Source: Fulvivirga sediminis
Lineage (GTDB): Bacteria; Bacteroidota; Bacteroidia; Cytophagales; Cyclobacteriaceae
NCBI RefSeq assembly: GCF_016757215.1
Contig: NZ_JAESIY010000015.1
Location: 31,281-95,280, forward strand
Length of the DNA: 64,000 nucleotides
Direction of reading: 5' to 3'
Positions 8,466 through 16,240 of this stretch are shown here, in pieces (the first letter of the stretch is position 1; every line of letters begins with the position of its first letter). The position numbers and the translations under genes are program-made. Below the pieces are notes generated by a model. The model did no database searches and was not told the DNA's origin. It saw only the letters and a program-made list of their open reading frames with translations.

Positions 8466-8499
8466 CAAATGTAAAATTAATTTTCAAAAAATAAAACAA
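8466..8499 (-). promoter_or_regulatory. Promoter of the Tyr-leader unit
   Basis: On the minus strand TACATTTG (8473-8466) is a perfect match to the Bacteroidota -7 element TAnnTTTG, with a TTG 23 bases upstream (8499-8497). The leader ATG starts only 7 bases beyond the -7 element, so the transcript should begin at or next to the start codon. Confidence 0.75.
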
Positions 8500-8515
8500 G
8501 AAAATAATTTTTTAA

Positions 8516-9526
8516 TCAAAGGCTCTCTCTGAGTTCAAAAACCTTACGAATTTTATCAATCAATTTCTCTGACTGCCTAAAGTTGAGCGTCTGTTGACCA
8601 TCAGACCAGGCTTCATCAGGCAGCTCATGGGCTTCATAGATGATGCCATCTGCTCCTGCCATTACACAAGCCAGCGCCACAGGCTCTACATGATCTCTAA
8701 GGCCTATACCATGAGAAGGATCTGCTATTACGGGCAAGTGCGATTTCTCTTTTAGAATAGCTATGGCATTGATATCCATAGTATTTCTGCTGGCACGCTC
8801 ATAAGTACGAATACCCCTCTCACAAAGCATAAGATTTTCATTACCAGCAGAAAAAACGTATTCTGCAGAACCTAAAAGTTCATCAATGGTACCAGAAATA
8901 CCTCTTTTGATTAGCACAGGCTTATCTACTTTGCCCAGCTCATCTAATAGATTGAAATTTTGAGTATTTCTAGCTCCTACCTGATAGATATCTACATAAT
9001 CATACATTTCTTCTATCTGAGATACCTGCATTACCTCTGTGATAATTTTAATACCGGCTTCTCTGGCAAGCTTATACCATGTTTTTAAGCCTTCTATTCC
9101 CAAGCCTCTGAAAGAATATGGAGAGCTTCTGGGCTTGTATACTCCACCACGCATAATTTTAATATTGTTAGCCTTAAGGTGAGCTATGGTCTTCTCTATC
9201 TGCTCCTCTCCTTCTATAGAACATGGACCTGCCATTATAGCCATACTTCCTTCTTCTATAGTTACTCCATCACCTAGATCTATAGTAGTAGGCTTTACCT
9301 TCCACTTACGTGAAACCAACTTGTTATCGTCAGAGACAATATGGATATCTTCTATACCAGGCATCTGTCCTACTTCACGAATATCAAAATCGCTTTTACC
9401 AATGCCAATGATATAATCACCCTTCTGAGTTTTCACTTCGGTGGTCTTATATTTCAAAGAGTTCACCTTTTCAATGATACCCTTCTTTTTATCTGATGAT
9501 AAGTCTTTTTCTAACTGGATAATCAT
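8516..9526 (-). CDS. aroF: 3-deoxy-7-phosphoheptulonate synthase (DAHP synthase, type I beta, with N-terminal regulatory domain)
   Basis: This enzyme condenses phosphoenolpyruvate and erythrose-4-phosphate, the first step of the shikimate pathway. Catalytic-barrel motifs are AGPCSIE (metal-binding Cys102), MRGGVYKPRSSPYSFRG, LIKRGISGT, ADPSHGIG (metal His) and EAHELPDEAWSDGQQ (metal Glu and Asp). About 90 residues precede the barrel and resemble the ferredoxin-like/ACT-like regulatory domain of Thermotoga-type DAHP synthase, in line with the 336-residue length. There is no fused chorismate mutase, which many Bacteroidota DAHP synthases carry at the C-terminus. The gene begins 3 bases after trpA, so its main control should be the trp attenuator upstream. 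The gene name follows Thermotoga usage. Confidence 0.94.
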   Translation of the reverse strand: MIIQLEKDLSSDKKKGIIEKVNSLKYKTTEVKTQKGDYIIGIGKSDFDIREVGQMPGIEDIHIVSDDNKLVSRKWKVKPTTIDLGDGVTIEEGSMAIMAGPCSIEGEEQIEKTIAHLKANNIKIMRGGVYKPRSSPYSFRGLGIEGLKTWYKLAREAGIKIITEVMQVSQIEEMYDYVDIYQVGARNTQNFNLLDELGKVDKPVLIKRGISGTIDELLGSAEYVFSAGNENLMLCERGIRTYERASRNTMDINAIAILKEKSHLPVIADPSHGIGLRDHVEPVALACVMAGADGIIYEAHELPDEAWSDGQQTLNFRQSEKLIDKIRKVFELRESL

Positions 9527-9529
9527 AAC

Positions 9530-10315
9530 TTAACCTTTAATATCCTTTACAAATTGATTAATATTTCCCTTTTCTATTCCTGAGCTATCTATGCAGTTAA
9601 TAAAGGCACTGCCTATAATAGCTCCGCTACTATAAGTGCAAGCCTGCAGATAGGTATCATGATTTGAAATACCAAAACCGATTAAAGTAGGGTTCTTCAA
9701 ATTCATATTTTTAATTCTTTCGAAGTAATTGATCTGCTCTACAGAAAAAGAGCCTTTAGCTCCTGTAGTACTGGCAGAAGAAACCATATAGATAAAACCA
9801 TCAGTATTTTGATCAATTTCCTTTACTCTTTGCTCTGAAGTTTGGGGTGTGATTAGGAAAACATTTTTTATACCATGCTTCTCAAACTTACCCTTATAAA
9901 CAGCCATATATTCTGCCATTGGTAAATCTGGTAAAATGAGTCCGTCTACCCCTACCTCTTCACAGTTTTCACAAAACTCATGAATACCAAACTGGAGCAC
10001 AGGATTTATATATCCCATAAGAATAATAGGTATTGAAACGCTCTGCCTAACCTCTTTTAACTGCTCAAAAAGCAACTTAATGGACATCCCGTTTTCCAAA
10101 GCCTTTTTATTACTTTCCTGAATAGTAGGTCCATCTGCCACAGGATCAGAGAATGGCATACCGATTTCAATAATATCAGCACCTGCTGCTTCCAGATATT
10201 GAGCAATGGCCAGCGTGTTATTAAGTTCGGGAAAACCTGCCGTATAATAAACCGAAAGGACGTTTTTCTTATTTTGAAAAACATCATTTATTCTATTTGT
10301 AGTCATTGTTTCCAT
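9530..10315 (-). CDS. trpA: Tryptophan synthase alpha chain
   Basis: TrpA cleaves indole-3-glycerol phosphate to indole and glyceraldehyde-3-phosphate. The 261-residue TIM barrel has the catalytic Glu50 and Asp61 in DIIEIGMPFSDPVADGP. The phosphate-binding loops GFGIS and GSAFINCI are near the C-terminus. It follows trpB by 50 bases. The chosen start (MET) and a second ATG three codons later are both plausible. Confidence 0.97.
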   Translation of the reverse strand: METMTTNRINDVFQNKKNVLSVYYTAGFPELNNTLAIAQYLEAAGADIIEIGMPFSDPVADGPTIQESNKKALENGMSIKLLFEQLKEVRQSVSIPIILMGYINPVLQFGIHEFCENCEEVGVDGLILPDLPMAEYMAVYKGKFEKHGIKNVFLITPQTSEQRVKEIDQNTDGFIYMVSSASTTGAKGSFSVEQINYFERIKNMNLKNPTLIGFGISNHDTYLQACTYSSGAIIGSAFINCIDSSGIEKGNINQFVKDIKG

Positions 10316-10365
10316 TTTAATGATCGTTTGGGGTAAAGGTTTGTATTAATAATCTCATCATAGTA

Positions 10366-11547
10366 TTAATATTTACCCCACTTGATATAGGTTTCAAGAT
10401 CCTTATCTCCTCTACCTGATAGGTTTATCACCACTATATCAGACTTTTCAAATGACATCTTTCTCAGCGCAGCCAGTGCATGAGCAGATTCTATGGCGGG
10501 GATAATACCTTCTAACTTACTTAGTTCTACACCTGCAACCATAGCTTCCTCATCAGTAGCATTTTCGAACTTCACCCTGCCTGTATCAAACAAATGAGCA
10601 TGCATGGGGCCAATACCAGGATAATCTAAGCCTGCAGAAATAGAGTAAGGCTCTACCACCTGACCATCTGCGGTTTGCATAAGCAATGTTTTGCTACCGT
10701 GCAGCACCCCAGGCTTACCTAAATAAGATGTAGCAGCTGACTCACCACTATCTACACCTCTTCCTGCCGCTTCTACAGCTACCAATTTCACCTTCTCCTC
10801 ATCCAGGTAATGATAAAACGCTCCGGCTGCATTACTTCCACCCCCTACACAGGCGATAACATAATGAGGATATTCCGTTCCTTCTTCTTCATTAAGCTGC
10901 CATTTCATTTCCTCGCTGATCACGCTCTGAAAACGAGCCACCATATCAGGATAAGGGTGAGGGCCGACTACCGAACCAATAATATAATGCGTATCTACGG
11001 GATTACTGATCCAATGTCTCATAGCTTCATTAGTGGCATCTTTCAAGGTTTTACTACCGCTTTTAGCAGGCACCACCTCTGCTCCTAATATGCGCATGCG
11101 CTCCACATTAGGCTTTTGTCTCTGCATATCAATCTCGCCCATATACACAATACACTCCATACCCATGAGTGCACATACGGTGGCAGTAGCCACGCCATGT
11201 TGGCCGGCACCTGTTTCTGCTATTATTTTTTGCTTACCAAGCTTCTTGGCTAGAATAATCTGCCCTATAGTATTATTTACTTTGTGCGCTCCTGTGTGGC
11301 ACAAATCTTCTCTTTTCAAATATATTTTAGCCCCATATTGCTCTGATAGCCTCTTAGCAAAATACAAAGGGGTTGGCCTGCCTACGTAGTCCTTAAGGAG
11401 CTTATCAAACTCTGCTTTAAAAGCACTATCCCCGATGATTGACAGATAGTTATCGCGCAACTCCTCCACATTAGGGTATAACATTTCCGGAATATAGGCT
11501 CCGCCAAACTGGCCGTAGTAGCCATTTTCATCTACACTGTATCGCAT
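10366..11547 (-). CDS. trpB: Tryptophan synthase beta chain
   Basis: TrpB joins indole and serine to form tryptophan with PLP. The PLP lysine is Lys89 in [27 protein letters not shown] holds the catalytic Glu, and the glycine-rich phosphate loop reads [10 protein letters not shown]. At 393 residues it is the usual TrpB1 length. Its start overlaps the trpF end by 16 bases, which suggests translational coupling. Confidence 0.98.
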   Translation of the reverse strand: MRYSVDENGYYGQFGGAYIPEMLYPNVEELRDNYLSIIGDSAFKAEFDKLLKDYVGRPTPLYFAKRLSEQYGAKIYLKREDLCHTGAHKVNNTIGQIILAKKLGKQKIIAETGAGQHGVATATVCALMGMECIVYMGEIDMQRQKPNVERMRILGAEVVPAKSGSKTLKDATNEAMRHWISNPVDTHYIIGSVVGPHPYPDMVARFQSVISEEMKWQLNEEEGTEYPHYVIACVGGGSNAAGAFYHYLDEEKVKLVAVEAAGRGVDSGESAATSYLGKPGVLHGSKTLLMQTADGQVVEPYSISAGLDYPGIGPMHAHLFDTGRVKFENATDEEAMVAGVELSKLEGIIPAIESAHALAALRKMSFEKSDIVVINLSGRGDKDLETYIKWGKY

Positions 11548-12173
11548 AGCATTTTTTCTTTAAGCTGTTTTAACAAATTAATATTTTTAAGCCCTGGGCT
11601 TATTTCAAACTTACTATTCACATCTACGGCATGAATATGTACTTCTTGAATGTCAGAAACCTTTTCTATATTATCAAGGTTCACACCCCCACTAATGAAG
11701 ACGGGTTTAGACAGGTGAACTTTCTCTAACCGAGACCAATCAAAACTCTTTCCGCTACCTCCATATTTATCAGTACGGGTATCAAAAAGGAAGAAGTCCA
11801 CCACTTCTTCATAGACCTTAAACTCCATCCAATCGAGGTCATTATTTCCTGAAAAGACCTTAATTACCTGAACGCCTTCTTCTTTCAGCTTAGCACAGTA
11901 CTCTACCGTTTCATACCCATGCAGCTGCACCAGATCAAGCCGATAAGTTTTTACTTTATGAAGCACCTCTTCTATGTCTTCATTAACAAAAACGCCTATT
12001 TTCTTTATAGTATTAGGAATATCATGCAAAACTCTAGGATCCAGATCTCCTACAAATCGAGGAGATTTATCATAAAATATGAATCCCACATAATCAGGCT
12101 TCAGGGCTATCACCTCATCGATGTTATCTCTAAGGCCACACACTTTAAGCTTTATATCCTTAAGCTTTGGCAT
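11532..12173 (-). CDS. trpF: Phosphoribosylanthranilate isomerase
   Basis: TrpF performs the Amadori rearrangement of phosphoribosylanthranilate. The catalytic Cys is Cys12 in LKVCGLRD, the catalytic Asp lies in [16 protein letters not shown], and [11 protein letters not shown] is a phosphate-binding loop. The gene is separate from trpC and overlaps it by 14 bases at its start and trpB by 16 bases at its end. Confidence 0.95.
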   Translation of the reverse strand: MPKLKDIKLKVCGLRDNIDEVIALKPDYVGFIFYDKSPRFVGDLDPRVLHDIPNTIKKIGVFVNEDIEEVLHKVKTYRLDLVQLHGYETVEYCAKLKEEGVQVIKVFSGNNDLDWMEFKVYEEVVDFFLFDTRTDKYGGSGKSFDWSRLEKVHLSKPVFISGGVNLDNIEKVSDIQEVHIHAVDVNSKFEISPGLKNINLLKQLKEKMLCDTV

Positions 12174-12975
12174 AATTCACTTTATCATGAAGGCTCAACT
12201 TTTCAATAAAACTCTCGGCTGATTTCTCTGGTCTGGCTGATCGCATGAACCTTTCTCCGATAAGGAAACCTTCGAAGCCATGACTCTTGAGCAGTTCAAT
12301 ATCTTCAGGCTGATTAATACCGCTTTCAGCCACTTTCACTACCCCATGAGGCACTTTTTCTGAAAGAGAAATGGATGTGTTAAGATCTACCTTGAAAGAG
12401 GCAAGATCTCGGTTATTTACCCCTAACAAATCAATGTATTCATTAAACGAACGCTCTAACTCGGCTTCATTATGCACTTCTAGCAATACTTCTAAACCTA
12501 AAGAATGCGCCAGTTTAGCTAGAGACTTCACTTCTTCCGGAGTAAGCACAGCTGCAATTAACAATATAGCATCTGCTCCTATGGATTTAGCTTCAATAAT
12601 CTGATACTCATCTACCGTGAAATCTTTCCTCAAAATAGGACAGAAATTAAACTTACGCGCAGTGGTCAAGTCCTCATTTTTACCTCCAAAAAATTTGGTG
12701 TCAGTTAATACTGATAAGGCAGAGGCTCCGGCTTGCATATACCCTATTGAAGTCCTTTCTATTGACACATTAGGGTTAATCACTCCTTTTGAGGGAGACT
12801 TTCTTTTTATTTCGGCAATAATTCCTGACTTATCCTCTCTAAGTATATATTTCTTTAGCGATACACTTTGTGTATGAAAAAAGATGCTTTGCTCCAATAA
12901 TCTCACAGGAAACAAATTTTTCTTCTCGCTAACTTCTTTACGCTTATGCGCAACAATTTCTTCCAATATATTCAT
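12160..12975 (-). CDS. trpC: Indole-3-glycerol phosphate synthase
   Basis: TrpC closes the indole ring of carboxyphenylaminodeoxyribulose phosphate. The barrel motif IIAEIKRKSPSKGVI holds the active-site lysines. ILRKDF, LLEVHNEAEL, GVNNRDL and VAESGI are the other strands typical of the family. At 271 residues it is monofunctional. It follows trpD by 3 bases and overlaps trpF by 14. Confidence 0.97.
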   Translation of the reverse strand: MNILEEIVAHKRKEVSEKKNLFPVRLLEQSIFFHTQSVSLKKYILREDKSGIIAEIKRKSPSKGVINPNVSIERTSIGYMQAGASALSVLTDTKFFGGKNEDLTTARKFNFCPILRKDFTVDEYQIIEAKSIGADAILLIAAVLTPEEVKSLAKLAHSLGLEVLLEVHNEAELERSFNEYIDLLGVNNRDLASFKVDLNTSISLSEKVPHGVVKVAESGINQPEDIELLKSHGFEGFLIGERFMRSARPEKSAESFIEKLSLHDKVNYAKA

Positions 12976-12978
12976 GAC

Positions 12979-13989
12979 TTAATGTGTTGTATAGCTTTTC
13001 TTTTTATTAACTAAATTTTTAAATGCCTCTTTGGCCTTTCCTGATTTCAAAGACTCTTCTGCTTTCTGCATACCGGCCTCTATTCCTGCATCCTGATCAG
13101 CCGCAAAAAGAGCCATACCCGCATTAGCAATGATTACCGCCTCTTGTTCAGGAGTACCTTCACCATTCAAAACATTATTGAAGATTTTTGCAGCTTCTTC
13201 TACCGTTTCGCCCCCATAAATATCTGCTGCTTTTAATCTTGGCTTGTTGATATCACCTGGTGTTATGAGCTGCTCTCCACTGTTAGAAATCACCTTAAAT
13301 CCTCCCGTAAGAGACACCTCATCATACCCGTCTAAGGAATGTAAAATCACAAATTGCTTATCAGTTCTTTGATACAGATACCCATATAAACGAGCTAACT
13401 CCAAACTAAAAACCCCCACTAGCTGCTTTTTAGGCCTTGCAGGATTAGTCATGGGCCCTAACATATTAAAGAATGTTTTTACGCCAAGGTCTTTTCTTAT
13501 AGGAGCTACATTTTTCATCGCAGGGTGAAATAACGGAGCATGCAAAAAGCAAATATTAGCTTCATCAAGGCTTCTTTTCAATTCATCCGTATCATTGGTA
13601 AATTCATAACCAAACTGAGCCATTAGGTTAGAGGAACCACATACTGATGACACACCATTATTACCATGCTTAGCCACAGGCTGACCTGCTCCTGCTACCA
13701 CAAATGATGATAGTGTAGAAATGTTAAAAGTATCTTTACCATCACCACCCGTACCACAAAGATCTATGGCATCATACTCTTCAATATCAACCGGTACACA
13801 AAGTTCCAGCATAGCATCTCTAAAGCCTTGAAGCTCATCTACAGTAATAGTCCGCATCATATACACGGTAAGAAAAGTGGCTATCTGGCTTTGATTATAT
13901 TCACCTTGAGCCAGCTTCACAAGAATATTCTTAGCATCCTCACGGCTCAAATATTTATGTTCGATTAGTCTATTTAAAATATCTTTCAT
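12979..13989 (-). CDS. trpD: Anthranilate phosphoribosyltransferase
   Basis: TrpD transfers phosphoribosyl from PRPP to anthranilate. The glycine-rich PRPP loop reads CGTGGDGKDTFN, followed by KHGNNGVSS and NMLGPMTNPARP, all canonical. The 336-residue length is normal. It is encoded separately from trpG, 30 bases downstream of it. Confidence 0.97.
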   Translation of the reverse strand: MKDILNRLIEHKYLSREDAKNILVKLAQGEYNQSQIATFLTVYMMRTITVDELQGFRDAMLELCVPVDIEEYDAIDLCGTGGDGKDTFNISTLSSFVVAGAGQPVAKHGNNGVSSVCGSSNLMAQFGYEFTNDTDELKRSLDEANICFLHAPLFHPAMKNVAPIRKDLGVKTFFNMLGPMTNPARPKKQLVGVFSLELARLYGYLYQRTDKQFVILHSLDGYDEVSLTGGFKVISNSGEQLITPGDINKPRLKAADIYGGETVEEAAKIFNNVLNGEGTPEQEAVIIANAGMALFAADQDAGIEAGMQKAEESLKSGKAKEAFKNLVNKKKSYTTH

Positions 13990-14019
13990 TTGATTCTTTT
14001 ATTTTTCATGAGGGTGTTA

Positions 14020-14595
14020 TTAATTCTGAATCCAGTTTTCCAACATCACCTTGCCATTTTCTGTAAGAATAGATTCTGGATGAAACTGCAGCCCTTTCAC
14101 ATCATATTTCACATGCGTAAGCGCCATAATATTTCCTTTTTCATCTGTGGCTGTAACCTCAATTTGATCGCTTACGCTATCTGGCACTACTGCCCAGCTA
14201 TGATAATGACACCCTTTAAATTTGGTAGGCACTCCTTTAAACATATAATCATCAGTTTTGCTCACGGTAATATCACCCGCAATACCGTGCAGTACCTCTG
14301 GCATATTAAAAAGCTCACAACCATACACCTCTGCTATGCCTTGATGCCCAAGGCAAACACCTAAAATACTCTTAGTAGCACCATAAGCTTCTACTACAGC
14401 CTTTAAAATACCTGCTTCTTCTGGAATACCCGGCCCCGGAGATATTAAGATTTTGTCATATTTTGCTACCTCTTCAATGGCTATCTTATCATTTCTGAAA
14501 ATATCCAGTTCCACATTATCCATCTCTCTAAGGATGTGTACCAGGTTATAGGTAAAAGAATCGTAATTATCTAAAATCAATACTTTCATCATCAT
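14020..14595 (-). CDS. trpG: Anthranilate synthase component II (glutamine amidotransferase)
   Basis: TrpG supplies ammonia from glutamine to TrpE. The class I amidotransferase triad is visible: Cys81 in GVCLGHQ and His172 and Glu174 in QFHPES. It is 191 residues long and directly abuts trpE, so the two subunits should be made together. It could in principle also serve para-aminobenzoate synthase, a known dual use of this family. Confidence 0.96.
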   Translation of the reverse strand: MMMKVLILDNYDSFTYNLVHILREMDNVELDIFRNDKIAIEEVAKYDKILISPGPGIPEEAGILKAVVEAYGATKSILGVCLGHQGIAEVYGCELFNMPEVLHGIAGDITVSKTDDYMFKGVPTKFKGCHYHSWAVVPDSVSDQIEVTATDEKGNIMALTHVKYDVKGLQFHPESILTENGKVMLENWIQN

Positions 14596-16002
14596 TTATC
14601 GGTTTATCGTTTCAGCGGTAGACAATGCTTTTCTTAAGGCAGCCAGCTTGTTATTTACTTCCTGAAGCTCGCTGGCTGGTGACGATTTAGCCACCACCCC
14701 TGCTCCGGCCTGATAGTGTAGTTCGTTAGCTTTACTCAAAAATGAACGAATCATGATAGCATGATTAAAGTCTCCATTGAAACCTATAAAACCAATAGCT
14801 CCACCATAATAACTACGGCTCCTGTTTTCATACTTATCAATAAGCTTCATAGCCATGTGTTTGGGTGCACCTGAGAGCGTTCCGGCAGGGAAAGTATCTG
14901 CTACCAGCTTTAATGGTGATGCCCCCTCGGCCAACTTACCCGTTACTTTTGACACTAAATGAATAACATGAGAATAGTATTGAATCTCCTTAAACACTTC
15001 CACTTTTACCTCTTCAGAGCTTCTGCTCAGATCATTTCTGGCCAGGTCTACCAACATTACATGTTCTGAATTCTCTTTTTCATCAGCAAAGAGTTTGGTA
15101 GCCAGCTCTGCATCCGCAGAATCATTACCTGTTCTTCTGAAAGTACCTGCAATAGGAAAAATACTGGCTTTCCCATCTTTGATCACTATTTGTGATTCAG
15201 GAGAGGAACCAAATATTTTATAACTTCCATAATCGAAATAAAATAAATAAGGTGATGGATTAATTGACCTTAAAGCTCGGTACACGTTAAACTCATCACC
15301 TGAAAACTTGCTTTGAAAGCGTCTGGAGAGCACGATCTGAAAAACATCTCCCCGGTGGCAGTGCGATCGGCCATTGGTGAGGATATCGAGAAACTCATCA
15401 TCAGTATAATTAGAGGTTTCTTCTCCCGTCAGTTCAAAATGAAACTTTGGATTACTATTGATATGAATGAGCGATTCCAGATACTGAATATCTATTTGCT
15501 GTTCTCCCTCTCCTTCCACACTATGTTCAAATAAATAAAGCTCATTTTTAAAGTGATCTACCACTATCACAAACCGATATAAGGAATAAAAAATGTCGGG
15601 CACATCTTCATTATCATTTTTAAAGTCCAGGTCCTCAAAATATTGAACACCGTCATAAGCCATATATCCAAAAAGGCCATTAGTTACGAACTTATACTCA
15701 GATTGATCTGTAGAAAAACTATCCTTAAATTGATTAAGCTCATCTAACAGATTGGTTCTGTCTACTTCTTTTAGTTCACTTGCTTTTCCTGGATAATCTA
15801 GCGTAAGCTCATTTTTTTTCACTTTAAAAGAAGCTATGGGAGAGCAGCAGATATAAGAAAAGCTATTATCAGTACCATGATAATCAGAGCTTTCCAATAA
15901 AATACTCTGAGCAAACCTATCCCTAAGCCGGAGGTAGATGCTCACCGGGGTGAGGGTATCTGCCAGTAATTTTTTTGAGGTCGTGTTGATTTTGTAAGTC
16001 AT
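14596..16002 (-). CDS. trpE: Anthranilate synthase component I
   Basis: TrpE converts chorismate and ammonia to anthranilate. The chorismate-binding domain carries PIAGTFRRTG, VDLARNDLSR, FPAGTLSGAPK and YYGGAIG. LLES at residues 35-38 and NPSPYLF near residue 247 match the segments that form the tryptophan feedback site in characterised TrpE, so allosteric inhibition is expected. At 468 residues it lies in the normal range. It is the first structural gene after the trp leader and attenuator. Confidence 0.97.
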   Translation of the reverse strand: MTYKINTTSKKLLADTLTPVSIYLRLRDRFAQSILLESSDYHGTDNSFSYICCSPIASFKVKKNELTLDYPGKASELKEVDRTNLLDELNQFKDSFSTDQSEYKFVTNGLFGYMAYDGVQYFEDLDFKNDNEDVPDIFYSLYRFVIVVDHFKNELYLFEHSVEGEGEQQIDIQYLESLIHINSNPKFHFELTGEETSNYTDDEFLDILTNGRSHCHRGDVFQIVLSRRFQSKFSGDEFNVYRALRSINPSPYLFYFDYGSYKIFGSSPESQIVIKDGKASIFPIAGTFRRTGNDSADAELATKLFADEKENSEHVMLVDLARNDLSRSSEEVKVEVFKEIQYYSHVIHLVSKVTGKLAEGASPLKLVADTFPAGTLSGAPKHMAMKLIDKYENRSRSYYGGAIGFIGFNGDFNHAIMIRSFLSKANELHYQAGAGVVAKSSPASELQEVNNKLAALRKALSTAETINR

Positions 16003-16022
16003 TTAATCTGAAAGGTTTAAAA

Positions 16023-16053
16023 CAAAAAAAGCCCGCTGTGCGAACAGCGGGCT
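16023..16053 (-). terminator. Attenuator terminator of the trp operon
   Basis: On the minus strand AGCCCGCTGT (16053-16044) pairs perfectly over 10 bp with ACAGCGGGCT (16039-16030), followed by seven T residues. It lies between the trpL stop and trpE. Confidence 0.95.
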
Positions 16054-16141
16054 TTACTTATACTTTTAAAGATCTATAAAAATCTCATAATAACGCCGTT
16101 CACTTTTCTTTGTTAAGAAAGTGCCACCACCATGCGTTATT
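16040..16141 (-). promoter_or_regulatory. Alternative RNA pairings of the trp attenuator
   Basis: Segment 1, AATAACGC (16141-16134), lies just before the three Trp codons and pairs over 8 bp with GCGTTATT (16096-16089). Segment 2, GTGAACGGCG (16103-16094), can instead pair over 10 bp (two G-U) with CGCTGTTCGC (16049-16040), which includes the loop and half of the terminator's 5' arm. A ribosome stalled at the Trp codons would mask segment 1, free segment 2 and prevent the terminator. This is the classical attenuation logic read directly from the sequence; in vivo use is inferred. Confidence 0.8.
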
Positions 16142-16159
16142 TGAGAATATTGTTGTCAT
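16100..16159 (-). CDS. trpL: trp operon leader peptide
   Basis: An ATG at 16159-16157 opens a 19-codon frame, MTTIFSNNAWWWHFLNKEK, ending in TGA at 16102-16100. Three consecutive Trp codons followed by competing RNA stems and a terminator make it the sensor of charged tRNA-Trp for trpEGDCFBA. The ATG lies 8 bases past the -7 promoter element, so the mRNA is probably leaderless. Confidence 0.95.
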   Translation of the reverse strand: MTTIFSNNAWWWHFLNKEK

Positions 16160-16167
16160 ATCTGAAC

Positions 16168-16198
16168 CAAAAGTAATTATAGAATATTTAAATGCAAA
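16168..16198 (-). promoter_or_regulatory. trp operon promoter
   Basis: On the minus strand TTTG (16198-16195) is followed after 19 bases by TACTTTTG (16175-16168), a perfect Bacteroidota TTTG-N19-TAnnTTTG promoter. Confidence 0.9.
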
Positions 16199-16240
16199 CA
16201 ATTTTTAAATTTAATTGCCTGGAAAAAGATTAACCTTTTA

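Noticed and set aside
11033..11389. A 118-codon plus-strand frame inside trpB
   Set aside because: It is the antisense shadow of a clear, conserved trpB.
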